Positions 46,436-58,164 of a stretch of DNA of 64,000 nt are shown piece by piece (within the stretch, counting starts at the first letter, position 1; every line of letters begins with the position of its first letter). The notes under the pieces are model-generated. The model saw only the letters and a program-made list of their open reading frames with translations. It was not told the origin of the DNA and searched no databases. The DNA is taken from NCBI GenBank assembly GCA_037113605.1, contig CM073734.1, positions 15,255,924 through 15,319,923 on the forward strand. Direction: 5' to 3'. The stretch comes from Calophaca sinica (Eukaryota; Streptophyta; Magnoliopsida; Fabales; Fabaceae). Made by a program: the position numbers and the translations under genes.

Positions 46436-47449
46436 GGGAAGGGGAAGGGGTTGGCAGGGGACAAGAAGTGGGAGAGGGGGAAGAAGGGAAAGGGAAAATA
46501 GTGGCATCCATGAGAGGGAATAGAAAAAGAAAACTAGAAAAGTATAGGGACTACTTTGTAATTATATTTGGGATTGTGTACCGTGGAGAACCTATTAGAC
46601 TTGTGCATGGGAGAGGCCCCATTCGTTCAAACCTGATGATTTGACCCATTCATTATAGCACCACTCTCATGTGCGGTTGGAACTTCTTCTTCAAGCCACT
46701 TAATCGGGTTAACCTCCAAACACCTCATCTTCTCTTCCATACTCGCCTGCATTCTTGCCTAAATTTTATCCTCTGACCCTTCAATCTTATCCTCTAACAG
46801 ATCTGTCACATGAGTTGTGTCTAAACCACACTAAAGTTGGCCTCCAAATTCTCTCTCTTCGATACAGCTGGTCAGAATCAGACTAAATGATAGAAAAATA
46901 AATTGAACGATTTTTATTTTTTTAAACTATCGCCGCTTATCTTTATTTTAATCAAAGGACAAACGTTTCTTTGGATTGTTTTTCATTATATCTATCCAAC
47001 AGTTCTTACTCGGGGAATTTTTCGACTTCAATTAAAGGTTTTTTTTAAATCATTGTGGTTCTGGTATGAATCTGAGGTTTTTGGATTGATTCATAGGGTC
47101 TTAATAAGAAAATTCCTATCTAATAATAATAATAATAAAAACAACAGTAAAATCGCATTACAACACTGGTTCTGATTTAAAGGGGAATTTTATTGAATTC
47201 AAACAGCACACTGTTTAGGAACAGATCTAAAGCCTAAAGCTCCTATAGAGAATATTTATGTGCACTAAGACTAACATACACTTCACACATAGCTCCTACT
47301 TCCTTACGGTACAACATATAAATAGAAAGTGACATAACTCTCCCTTCTCACAATAACTTCCGTACATAGCAATTCTCTCACAATAACTACCCTACATAGC
47401 AGTTTCTTAAACTCTCCCCTCTCACAGTAACTGCCAATAATCCTTAAAA
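46436..47449. other. No recognisable gene upstream of the TNL pseudogene
   Basis: 46436-46510 is G/A-rich. A plus-strand open frame at 46903-47175 is hydrophobic and of low complexity, with no family I can name. 47180-47440 looks like LTR or UTR debris. The TIR-domain exon expected here for a TNL gene is not found. Confidence 0.4.
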
Positions 47450-49830
47450 GTGAGGCTATCAAGGATATTGTTGAAAATGTTACACGTTTGCTTGACAAAT
47501 AATCCAGTGGGGGTTGAATCTCGAGTGCGAGATATAATTCAACTGCTAGACAGTCAACAATCAAATGATGTTCTACTACTAGGCATGTGGGGCATGGGAG
47601 GAATTGGTATAACAACCATTACGAAAGCCATTTACAATAAAATTGGCCGCAATTTTGATGGTAGGTGCTTCCTTGGAAGTATTAGGGAAGTTTGGGAGCA
47701 AAATGCTGGACAAGTGTATTTACAAGAACGACTTCTGTTCAGTACCTTCAAAGAAATGACAACCAAGATACAAGACATTGAATCAGGAAAAATTATATGG
47801 AGCGAAAGTCTTTGGCATAAAAGAGTCCTTATTGTGTTGGACGATGTGAATACATTGGACCAACTGTGTGCTTTGTGTGGAAGTCGTAAATGGTTTGGTT
47901 TAGGGAGTAGAATAATCATCACAACCAAAGATAAGCATATACTTCGAGTGAGTAAAGCTGACCAAGTATACATAATGAAAGAAATGGATGAAAGTGAATC
48001 TATTGAGCTTTTTAGTTGGCATGCATTCAAACAACCAAGTCCTACAGAAGATTTTGTCGGAATTTCTAGAAAGGTAGTCAAGTATTGTGGGAGATTGCCA
48101 CTAGCCCTGGAAGTCCTTGGGTCCTATTTGTTTGAAAGGGAGGTAACGGAGTGGAAATGTGTATTGAAGAAACTCAAAAGAATTCCCAATGGTCAAGTAC
48201 AGAAGAAGTTAAAAATAAGCTATGATGGTTTAAATGATGATACCGTGAAAGAAATATTCCTTGACATAGCTTGTTTCTTTATTGGGATGGACCGAAATGA
48301 TGTTATACATATATTAAATGGCTGTAGATTTTTTGCAAAAATTGGAATAAGTGTTCTTGTTGAGCGAAGCCTTGTAACTGTTGATGATAAGAACCAGCTT
48401 GGAATGCATGATCTGTTGCGAGATATGGGAAGAGAAATCATCCGTGAGAAATCACCAAAGAAGCCTGAGGAGCGTAGTAGGTTGTGGTTTCATGAGGATG
48501 TGCTTGATGTATTATCACAACAAACTGTAAGAACTTCATATGCTTTTTTTTATTCTTTATTTAAAATATCTAAAGCATGGAAACAAAACAAACATTTATG
48601 AGTCAGTTATTAACATTCTTTTGTTTTGTTGATTATCATAAGAACTTTGAAAATTAGTTTGGTTGTGAATTGTTTTGTGCTTCTTGGCTCCTAGTAACAA
48701 AGGATTGGTTTCTTCACAAGTTTTTTATCTGCCTTGTACCTTTAAGCTGTGCATGTTTTACATTTTGGTCCATTATATTCCACAGGGAACAAAAGTTGTT
48801 GAGGGACTGACTTTAAAGTTGTCAAGAGCTAATGCAAAATGTTTTATTACTAAAGCATTTGAAAACATGAAGAAACTCAGATTGCTTCAACTTGCTGGTG
48901 TACGACTTGATGGAGATTTTGAATATCGTTCAAGAAATCTGAGATGGCTGTGTTGGAATGAATTTCCTTTGACATGCATATCTAAAAAATTTTATCAAGA
49001 AAATTTAGTTTTCATTGAATTAGAAAACAGCAATGTCAAACTTATGTGGAAATAGACCCAGGTATTGATTTTGAGCTGTAGTTTTTTGCATTTCATGAGA
49101 TGTTTTCACTTTTAATATATATGGATGAAATTTAAATTAAGAGTCTCAAATTGTAGTACTATTTGTCTATTTTATTATATGGTACTTTTAGCCACAGTTT
49201 CATCTTTGTTTCTGTCGTTCAGTCTAATTTTGCAAGTATATTTAGTGAAAGTTTGCCAAATATTTGTTGTGAAACATATTTTTTTATGAAACGTTAGTTC
49301 TGCTAAATTTTAAAACTAAAAATTACAAACTTTATCTAAAAACTTCAGGAATTAGTGATACATTGTAATTGCTTTTTTAAGCATCTTCATTAATTTTTCT
49401 CTATAACATTTTGTTCTTGTAGATGATGGAAAAACTGAAAATTCTCAATCTTAGTCATTCTCACTATCTGACACAAACCCCAGACTTTTCAAACTTGCCT
49501 AATCTTGAAAAGCTAGTACTCAAAGATTATCCAAGGCTGTCTGAGGTTTCCCATAGCATTGGTCATCTCAATAAAGTTGTTCTGATAAATTTGAAAGACT
49601 GTACTAGCCTTTGTAACCTTCCAAGAAGCATCTATAGGTTAAAATCTCTGAAAAAACTCAATCTTTCTGGGTGTTTAATGATTGACGAGTTGGAAGAGGA
49701 CTTTGAACAGATGGAATCTTTAACTACCTTGATTGTAGATAATACTGCAATAATAAGAGTGCCCTTTTCAGTAGTAAGGTCAAAAAGCATTGGATATATT
49801 TCTTTGTGCACTTATAAAGGTTTCTCACGT

Positions 49831-50185
49831 CACTACAACAAATTCTAAAAAAGATGGCGCTACTTTAAGCAGCGCTTAAAATAAAAAATGCTACTTTATG
49901 TCATACGTAAACAATAAACAGCGCTTACTAATTAAGCGCTACTGTTTAGTTCATACAATAAACATCGCTTAGTCCTTTAAGCGCTGTTTTATCTTTAAAT
50001 AATAAAAAATGAACTGGCACATTAATCAGCGCTTCAAACATGAAGCGTTGTTTTTGATCATACGAACAATAAACAGCGCTTTATAGTAGGAAGCGCTGTT
50101 TTTGGTGATACAATAAACAGCGCTTTTAGACTTGAGCGCTGTTTTTGTGAAACAATAAACAGCGCTTTTTTATTAAGCGTTGTTT
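49831..50185. repeat. Left subterminal hairpin array of the CACTA element
   Basis: About six units, each AATAAACAGCGCTT, a 7-12 base loop, then AAGCGCTGTTTTT, spaced roughly 48 bp. The same hexamer AGCGCT (itself a palindrome) recurs at the right end. Confidence 0.85.
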
Positions 50186-50355
50186 TTGGTCAATTTATTA
50201 AATATATGTATTTCCCTCATCTCTCATTTCGCATGCAGAAGCACTGTTTCTCTCTTTGTCTGTCAACTCTCTCTTCGCAAACCCCTCCGTCGTCGCCTCC
50301 ATCTCCCAAGTCCCGGCGTGCTTCTTCCTCAACGAGATCGTCCGTCGTCCGTCGT

Positions 50356-50442
50356 CCTCCAAAAGCTGAAATCTGAGCTCGTCCAAAAGCTGAAATCCGA
50401 GCTCGTCCGTCGTCCTCCAAAAGCTGAAATCCGAGCTCGTCC
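50356..50442 (+). repeat. Short tandem repeat in the 5' leader
   Basis: CCAAAAGCTGAAATC followed by YGAGCTCGTCC occurs three times, separated by 0-12 bases of CGTCGTCCT. It lies in a C/T-rich region (50240-50480) that looks like a promoter or 5' UTR of the transposase gene. Confidence 0.75.
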
Positions 50443-50817
50443 CCGTCCTCCCCCTCGCCTCCATCTCCAAACTCCTGTTTGCGTCCATTTCCAGGTATGG
50501 CCACTGTCTCCATTTTGTATCTCGATTCCACATTGGTTTCTGTTGGTGGTTCGTTAGTTTTTGGTCTCTGTTCGATTTTGTTTTATTTTGTTCACTGTTG
50601 ACCAGTTTGGAATCAGAAGGGTTTGATTTTGTTTGATTTTGTTCACTGTTGTCCAGAGATAAATTAGAAGTGTTAAAGATGCTTGGAATCAGTTTGTTAA
50701 AATGTACAGTTAGTAAATATATATGCAGATCGATGGGAATCAATGGAAAAATGACCAATGAATTTTGTTGTGGAACCTGATTTTGGTTTTTTTGTTTTGA
50801 ACAATGAATTTTGGAAT

Positions 50818-50923
50818 GTTACAGGTATTGTATATATTTTGGAATGTCCATATTTTAGGGGAGACTCTGCCAAAATTTTGTTAGAATTTTGATCTAGTCT
50901 GTGTGTTGATTTTAAGAGCAGTG
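50818..50923 (+). repeat. Internal dispersed repeat, copy 1
   Basis: GTTACAGGTATT..., TTTTGGAATGTCCATATTTT, GGGGAGACTCTGCC..., ending near TTAAGAGCAGTG. The same ~105 bp unit appears at 54819 and 55645 within the same CACTA element. Confidence 0.85.
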
Positions 50924-50992
50924 ATAGTTTTAGTCTTGCTTTATTTAAATGGGGTTTTTCTGTTGTTTTACCTCTCAATCCATAGGTAAAAT

Positions 50993-53318
50993 ATGGATCG
51001 AAAGTAGATGTCTGCCAATCGTTTGTCGAAGGAATATAAGGATGGAGTGAAAGATTTTATTGGGTTTGTAGTTGGGCATACAAATGCACCATAGTAGAAT
51101 CATATGTCCTTGTTTAAGTTGTTGTTATACAAACAAAATTAGTGTTCTGAATTGGAATGGCATTTAGTGAGCAATGAGATTGATCAAACTTATACCATTG
51201 GACAAAGCACGGTGAGACAAGAGGTGAATCTTCTAATACGGGAATAGTGGGAGATATGCGTCGAGAGGACACCGCTACAAATACATATGATGGTGACCGC
51301 TTTGAAGATATGGCAAATGCGGTTGAAGAAGATCTTCGTGATTGTCCTCAAATGTTTGAGAAGTTGATGAGTGATGGGAGAAGCCGTTATATGAGGGTTG
51401 TACTAAATTCACAAGATTGTCGGCAATGTTAAAGTTGTTTAACTTGAAGTCGGGCAATGGATGGACTGATAAGAGTTTTACGGACTTACTCACACTGTTG
51501 AAAGATATGTTGCCTAATGATAATGTGCTTCCTAGTAGGACATATGAGGCTAAACAAATGTTACGCTCTATTGGCATGAGCTATGAGAAGATACATGCTT
51601 GTCGTAACGACTGCATTTTATTTCGTAATGAATATGCATCGTTAAAGTCGTGTCCAAAATGTGAAGCCTCACGGTATAAGAAGGAAAATTCAGCTCCAGA
51701 GAAGGTATTGTGGTATTTTCCCATAATTCCCAGATTCAGGCGTATGTACCGTAGTTCAGAAGATGCAAAAAACCTGACATGGCATGAGGATGAAAGGATT
51801 CAAGATGGCAAGCTACGGCACCCGACAGATTCTCCTCAATGGAAAAAAATTGATATTGATTATCCTGATTTTGGGAATGAACCAAGAAACTTACGACTTG
51901 CATTGTCTACTGATGGATTTAACCCACATGGTGTTCAAAGTAGCTCTCACAGTACATGGCCTGTGATTTTGGTGATTTATAACCTACCTCCATGGCTATG
52001 CATGAAGCGAAAATATATGATGTTGTCTTTGTTAATTTCTGAAACAACCAGAAATGATATTGATGTATATTTGGCTCCTTTAATTGAAGATTTGAAGCAA
52101 ATGTGGGAGACAGTGTGGTGGTGTATGATAGGTTTAGAGAAGAAAGTTTCACCTTGAGGGCTATGATTTTCGGCACAATTAATGATTTTCCAAAGATATG
52201 GTAATCTGTCGGGATATAGTACCAAAGGTCAGTGTGTATGCCCTATATGTGAAGATAGTACATTGGATTCGGTTGGAACATGGTAGGAAGAATGTCTTTC
52301 TTGGGCATCGCAGATTTTTGCATCCAAATCATCATTATCGGTCATGGAGAAAGGCATTCAATGGGAATACGTAAGAACGGAGAGCTCCTTTGCCTCCTGA
52401 TTTTACACAATCTGTTAGAAAAAGTAAAAGATTTGAATATTAAATTCGGTAAACCTTTTGCAGGAGACCTTGCCACACGAGGGTGGAAGAAAAGGTCGAT
52501 TTTCTTTGAGTTGCCATATTGGAAATCATTATACGTAAGACATTTCATTGATGTGATGCATGTTGAAAAAAAATATTTTTGATAGTCTCAGTGGTACCTT
52601 ACTTAATGTGCCCGGGAAGACTAAAGATGGCATCAATGCAAGGCTGGACTTGGTTAGTATGGGATTGAGACGAGAGTTGGGACCGGTAAAGAAAGGGAAA
52701 CGTCATACATATCTACCTCCGGCAGCTCATACTCTATCTAGAAAAGAGAAAAGAGATTTTTGTAAGTTTCTTGATGGAGTTAAGGTTCCAGAGGGGTACT
52801 CTTCAAACATTAAGAACCTCGTATCGATGAAAGATCTCAAGTTAAAGGGTCTAAAGTCTCATGATTGTCATGTTCTTATGGAGAATTTGCTACCCATAGC
52901 TATACGATCTATTTTGCCTGACAAAGTGCGGAATACCTTAAGTAAACTTTGTTTCTTCTTTAAGGCAATTTGTAGTAAAGTGATTGACCCTGGAAAGTTG
53001 TCAGCCTTGCAAAAAGAAATTATTCTGACTTTGTGTGAGCTTGAGATGTATTTCCCGCCTTCATTCTTTGACATAATGATTCATCTGACAGTTCATCTGG
53101 TTAGGGAGACACAATTGTGTGGGCCAGCTTACATGAGATGGATGTACCCGTTTGAGCGTTACATGAAGATATTAAAAGGGTATGTGAAAAACCGATCACG
53201 ACTAGAGGGTTGTATTGTTGAACGGTATATAGTCGAAGAAGCTGTTGAATTCTGTACCGAGTATGTATCTGATATTGAACATTCTATAGGGCTGCCGCGG
53301 TCTCGTCACACAAGATGA
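50993..53318 (+). pseudogene. CACTA transposase (TNP2/Transposase_21-like), degenerate
   Basis: Begins MDRK then MSANRLSKEYKDGV (transposase-associated domain), with stops. The main region 51417-52157 reads KCEASRYKKENSAPEKVLWYF, MYRSSEDAKNLTWHEDER, LALSTDGFNPHG, WPVILVIYNLPPWLCMKRKY and DIDVYLAPLIEDLKQMWE, the core of plant CACTA transposases. After a frame change it continues with CVCPICEDS and HGRKNVFLGHRRFLHPNHHY. From 52560 the DUF4218-like part follows: NIFDSLSGTLLNVPGKTKDG, MENLLPIAIRSILP, LTVHLVRETQLCGPAYMRW and MYPFERYMKILKGYVKNRSR. At least three frameshifts, one in an A8 run at 52565. It would cut and join the CACTA ends. Confidence 0.88.
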
Positions 53319-54679
53319 AGTGGAGAGGAACGAGCATCAGTCACCTATCCCTAACCCAAAGAGTGTTAGAGATAGTTGCACTATTGTGAGTCCCGAGGTA
53401 ATAATCGTTACATTTCTTTTTATACTTTCTCACCTAAGTATTCAAAGATTTAACATATTAATATTTCGTTTATCATTGGTTTAGGGCATTTATGAGTGCA
53501 GTCTATATTTGACAAGTCCAACGCAACGAATGGTTGGTATGGGAATGTTGTATAATGAACCAGGTGTGTCACTACACAACCTACCCTTACCTCCTAATCA
53601 TGTAAAGGTTAGAGTTGACGTTGCACTTGAGGGAGATGCACTATTGCCTGTACCATTGGAGGCGGCAGATGTGATGACAGTGGAACAGGCAATAGGAACC
53701 TATGTGGCATGGCCAAACCACCTCGTAGTTACAAGTGATATGGTACGTATATGTTAAAGTATATGCTTCACTATCATATATTGCATATATTTATTAAATT
53801 AGGTGATCACTCACTAACTAGTCAATATGTTGGAATGCAAAATATGTAGGTATCTCCAACATCCAAAGCCAAGGACAAAGGCAAGGGCAAGCTGCCTATA
53901 GCTAGCAAGAGTGTTGGCAAGCAGCCAACAAATGGGTCATTCACATCTCCAGTGAAGAAGGTCATGGTATCTCAGCCTCCTACAGCTCCTGCTACAGATT
54001 TTACAATTTATCTTAGAGTCCATGTGGCAACAAAGATGGAGGCGACAGATACCATTAAAGTACCAATGGATGAATCAATTTTGGGTTATGAGCACGACCT
54101 GAGAGCTGGTGTTGATGGTGCACTTCAAGAAATTCTTAATGATAACCTATGGTTAAGTGAAACTGTTATTAGTGTATATCTCAGGTACTGCATTAAATTT
54201 TAAAGTATCCAATGTTTTTTTATTTTTTCAACTAAATATTTATGTTATTGTTAATGCATTAATTTGTATGCATGTTTTAATTTAAGGTACTTGTATCAAG
54301 AGATATTGATCCCACAAGAACAAACTCAAAGGTTTGTATTTTTGTGCCCACAACGGACACATATGGGATCATGGAATGCTGACATGTCTGAGTATGTGAT
54401 TCACCGCTTGACATTAGCAAATCCTGACTTTGAGACTCTGTTTTTGTCACCTTGCAACGTAGTGTAAGTCATTTAATTTAATCAATAGTACTAAATTTAT
54501 TGAAATGTGTTTATTTTCTTATATTTTTTTGTCCAACATTTTTGTAGGGATCATTGGTTATTGTTAGCGATTAACTTGAATCAAAACGTTGTGTACTATC
54601 TTGATCCATTGCGTGTACATATCAACATGCGCAAAACAATGAAAGAGAAGTACAATCAGTAAGTGTGTATAAATCATAG

Positions 54680-54683
<4 letters not shown>

Positions 54684-54713
<30 letters not shown>
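54684..54713. repeat. (TA)n microsatellite
   Basis: About 30 bases of alternating T and A inside an intron of the Ulp1-like gene. Confidence 0.9.
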
Positions 54714-54718
<5 letters not shown>

Positions 54719-54818
54719 CAATTTCTTAAACGTTTAAGTTACTTGTAATATTGAAGTGTTTATTTGTTTATGTTTGGCCTACGTGACATCTTGTGCTGGC
54801 TGGTATGATATTTTCTGT

Positions 54819-54926
54819 TGTTACAGGTGTTTTATAAATTTTGGAATGTCCATATTTTAGGGGAGACTCTGCCAAAATTTTGTTAGAAATTTGATATAGT
54901 CTATGTGTTGATGTTAAGAGAAGTGG
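54819..54926 (+). repeat. Internal dispersed repeat, copy 2
   Basis: Same unit as 50818-50923 (GTTACAGG, GGAATGTCCATATTTTAGGG). With copy 3 it also shares the upstream word GGCTGGTATG. Confidence 0.85.
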
Positions 54927-55644
54927 TTACCAATGTATTGGAATGATATTTTTTGGTAGGTAGAAATTATTATGAGTGTGGTTCTAGATATTGAATGATT
55001 TTGTTTGATTTTGCACTTAGGGCAATCCTACTTTATCGAAGAAACAAGTCTCGATTTTCTAAATTTACTCCACCTAAATGGATACCGATAAAGGTATTTA
55101 TATCAAATTTTTTATGCAATTATTCAAATTACCAAAAATAAAAACAATTAATTTCATATTTTTGGTTTTATAGTGTTCTCGCCAACCGAACTCTGATGAT
55201 TGTGGCCGATATGTTTTGAAGTTTCTCAAGGATATTGTCGTTCATAATCAAATGTAAATTCCAACAGAGGTATGTATGTAATAATTTCAAAGTTTATATA
55301 AGTTTTTTCTTTTTACGCATACCATTTGAATGCTTATGTTCAATTCTAACTTCATTTAATTTTCATTTCGCAGATTATCCTCGATTGTCAATTCGACACA
55401 TACACTGATCATACCGAACTCAAAGAAGAGTGGTGTCGATATTTTACTACAAATTTTATCATTTATAAGCAGATAGAAGAAGATTAATATTAATGTTTAC
55501 GTGAGTTTTTGTTAAATTTGGTTTTTTTTTAGTTTAGCATACTTGAATTGGAAAGGGTCACATGAATTTAGGAATAAAATTCCTTTTTATGTTGACTAAT
55601 ATTTTATATATTTTATGTTGGTTGGCTGGTATGGTATCTTATGT

Positions 55645-55746
55645 TGTTACAGGTATTTTATATATTTTGGAATGTCCATATTTTAAGGAAAACTCTGCCA
55701 AAATTTTGTTAGAATTTTGACCTTGTATGCATGTTTAGTTGCAGTG
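55645..55746 (+). repeat. Internal dispersed repeat, copy 3
   Basis: Same unit as copies 1 and 2, slightly more diverged (TTAAGGAAAACTCTGCC), located after the end of the Ulp1-like gene. Confidence 0.85.
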
Positions 55747-56034
55747 ACAGAAGAAAAAGATATTACTATTTAGGTAGTATTTGTAGCATGACATGTGCAA
55801 TATTTTAGTGATCTATTCTGTATAATTGTGAATTTGACTGAGAAATATATTGTAATTTATTTATGTTAATGTAAGGATATATAGGAATCTATGAAAAAAT
55901 TACATTATAATGTTAAATTTTGATGTTGATACAATTGGGTGTTGATGACAATTTTGGTTGCATTTTGTGTTATCACAATATTATGCAACAGATATAATGT
56001 AAATGTGAGAGAATTAAATTAAAAAAAAGGAGAA

Positions 56035-56327
56035 TAAACAGCGCTTCAATAATGAAGCGCTGCTTATTGTATAAAAAGACAGCGCTTCAAAAAGGAAGCG
56101 CTGCTTATTGTTCAAAATAAACAGCGCTTCCTTACTGAAGCGCTGTTTATTGTCCAGACAATAAACAGCGCTTCCTAATTGAAGCGCTGTTTATTGTCTA
56201 TTTTCAGCAGCGCTTCATAAACGCTGTTTTTATGAAATACAATCAGCAACGGCTTAATTTTCAGCGCCTTTAAGCGCTGTTTTATGCTAAAAATAAGCGT
56301 TGTTTATTACCAAAACTTGTTGTAGTG
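56035..56327. repeat. Right subterminal hairpin array of the CACTA element
   Basis: About five units of AATAAACAGCGCTTC, short loop, GAAGCGCTGTTTATT, ending in the terminal TTGTTGTAGTG. The mirror arrangement of the left end. Confidence 0.85.
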
Positions 56328-56753
56328 CGTGAAGTGTTTCCTTCTATCATTTTGTCTTGGATGTCACCTGCAAATAATCTCTCATCCCAAGTTCAAACAT
56401 CTATTGGCATGTCATCTCTTGTTTCTTTAGATGTATTGAATAGTAATTCTCAGGATCTATCATCTATTTCAAAGGGCCTTCCAATGCTTCAAAGTCTTTG
56501 GGTGAAGTGCGGCTCAGAGCTTCAACTTTCACGAAAGGCAACAAGAACTTTGGATGCTTTAAATGCAACGAATTCTGAGGAATTAGAATCGATTGCAACT
56601 ACACCACAAGTATCAGAAATGAAGTCTTCTTCGCTAATTGAATGCCGCAGTCAAGTGAAGATTTCTGGAACAAAAAATTCTTTGAAATCTCTTTTAATAC
56701 AAATGGGAATGAATTGCCAAGTCACCAATATTCTGAAAGAGATCATCTTACAG

Positions 56754-57180
56754 GTTTCACTCTCTCTCGCATATATCTGATTGTTATGTTTTTTCATAGA
56801 CAATATAAGAAGAAAGAATATCTATTTATCTCATATAAAAAAAAGAATATCTATTTATCTATATTATATTTCTTATAAAAATATGCAAGCACTTTGATAA
56901 CAGTTCTGGTAGTTGAATTATTTTTAATATATCAATTGTATGTGAATTCTTTCATGCAAGCCTAGAACTACTAAGGTAATACATTTAAATGTATGCAACT
57001 ATTTGCTCTCGGTATAAATTTTTTTCAAAACTAAATTAATGAAAATCCTAAACATAATTATAAATTATTTCAAAAAAAAAATGATAATTTTCACACATTC
57101 CTCCCAAATATTGTTATTAGTCATTGATAGCTTAAATTACACTTGTGTGACCGTGTTTAGGAATTTTTGTCTATACATTT
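56754..57180. other. AT-rich sequence, no gene
   Basis: Follows the splice donor of the last TNL exon seen. No further exon recognised. Confidence 0.5.
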
Positions 57181-57497
57181 TGTGAGAATTTAGGCATCCG
57201 AATGGTCCCCTCAAAACCGGCTTGTGAGGGGGTGGTCTACCCAGCTATATAAGCATCGGCCAGGCTCGTTAACCACCCGATGTGGGACTCGCAACACGCC
57301 CCCTCGAGTCTGGGCTCGTCACCACAAGCGAGGGCTAGCGGCACTATCCACACCACCGGGCAGAACGTGGCTCTGATACCATGTGAGAATTCAGGCATCC
57401 GAATGGTCCCCTCAAAACCGGCTTGTGAGGGGGTGGTCTACCCAGTTATATAAGCAACGGCCAGGCTCGTTAACCACCCGATGTGGGACTCGCAACA
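57181..57497 (-). mobile_element. TRIM element, 317 bp, complete
   Basis: Two nearly identical 116 bp LTRs, 57181-57296 and 57382-57497 (TGTGAGAATT...GACTCGCAACA), with TSD CATTT (57176-57180 and 57498-57502). The 85-base internal part holds a minus-strand PBS (TGGTATCAGAGC at 57369-57380) and PPT (CTCGAGGGGGC at 57297-57308). No ORF. Confidence 0.92.
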
Positions 57498-57502
57498 CAT
57501 TT

Positions 57503-57957
57503 TTTTCAAGATATATTCTTTTAGTTTACATTTTTTTTCATAATTGAGAATAATTTATAATTGTAATACTTGTTGGGAGGGTACATTAGAAAAAAAATTG
57601 TTGAAAGGACTTCTTGGTTAGCAACTAGTCATGATCATATCTGTGAAATTACTTTCATAGCGATGCTTGTATAGGATACTCCTGTTGAAGATAATAAGAT
57701 ATTTTATAAATTGAAATTTGGTAATTAAATATATCTACTAGTCAACCTGTCAAAAAAATATATCTGCTAGTTAAAATTTATATTTATAAATAACTTTTAT
57801 GTCAATCGTTTTTCAAATTAACAAATTAGACCTTTAACACGGAAGAACATAAAGGATGCATTGACGTATATAATAAATTGCATGCTTTTTTTTTTTGACT
57901 CAATAATAAATTGCATGCTAGTTATATGTTGGATTTACAAAATTTCTGATAAAAATG
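57503..57957. other. AT-rich sequence, no gene
   Basis: No recognisable feature. Confidence 0.45.
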
Positions 57958-58164
57958 TGTTGGGAGTCTGGGGAGCACCTGAGAGCAACAACGGGCTAAG
58001 AAATATGACCACTAAAAGACTCAGACACTATATCTCCACCCTAAACCTTAAGGCATTGGGTATATGGGTCACCTCTCTTACATATCATTCACTTAGCCCA
58101 ATCATAGCCAATGTGGGACTAACCACTCACACTTGAACTCTAATAATCTCTCCCAAGTGTGAGT

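Larger units (their letters stand above)
53301..55488 (+). pseudogene. CACTA-encoded Ulp1-type (C48) cysteine protease
   Basis: Spliced frame after the transposase: 53301-53398, 53485-53740, 53852-54186, 54287-54465, 54549-54660, 55029-55094, 55174-55262 and 55376-55488, with GT/AG borders (exact ends approximate). First exons: NHLVVTSDM and AIGTYVAWP. The catalytic domain has DHWLLLAINLNQNVVYYLDP (His and Asp) and RQPNSDDCGRYVLKFLKD (Gln and Cys). All four active-site positions are present. A TAA at 55255 follows the Cys; without it the frame continues through CQFDTYTDHTELKEEW to a stop at 55486. Ulp1-type proteases cleave SUMO-like proteins; the role of such ORFs in plant transposons is not settled. 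Confidence 0.82.
49831..56327 (+). mobile_element. CACTA (En/Spm) transposon inserted in the TNL gene
   Basis: 6,497 bp. Left end CACTACAACAAATT, right end AACTTGTTGTAGTG (inverted CACTACAACAAGTT), TSD CGT (49828-49830 and 56328-56330). It carries subterminal hairpin repeats at both ends, a transposase-like region (50993-53318) and an Ulp1-like protease gene (53301-55488). Both genes run on the plus strand. Confidence 0.95.
47450..56753 (+). pseudogene. TIR-NBS-LRR resistance gene, truncated and split by a CACTA element
   Basis: Intracellular immune-receptor class. Exon with NB-ARC 47452-48526: linker EAIKDIVENVTRLLDK (ends in a stop at 47500; a frameshift or small deletion), NPVGVESRV, P-loop GMGGIGITT, VLIVLDDVN, GSRIIITTKDKHIL, GRLPLALEVLGSYL, ACFFIG and GMHDLLRDMG (MHD motif). 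Exon 48786-49061: KLRLLQLAGVRLDGDF, with TAG at 49053. LRR exon 49423-49830, continuing at 56331-56753 (EVFPSIILSWMSP ... LKSLLIQMGMNCQVTNILKE). Splice sites GT/AG fit all junctions. The TIR exon and the C-terminal exons are not found. The P-loop Lys is Ile (ATA at 47609), which should abolish nucleotide binding. Wording is close to legume TNLs. Confidence 0.9.

Noticed and set aside
46903..47175. Hydrophobic 90-codon plus-strand frame, considered as organelle-derived insertion
   Set aside because: I could not match it to any chloroplast or mitochondrial gene with confidence; ends in an AAT repeat; likely chance.
49860..50185. Regularly spaced palindromic repeats, CRISPR-like spacing
   Set aside because: Plant nuclear context, located exactly at a CACTA end and mirrored at the other end; repeats vary and the spacers are short loops.
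50180..50758. Open frames on both strands in the CACTA 5' leader
   Set aside because: They arise from a three-copy short tandem repeat and C/T-rich sequence; more likely promoter or UTR than protein.
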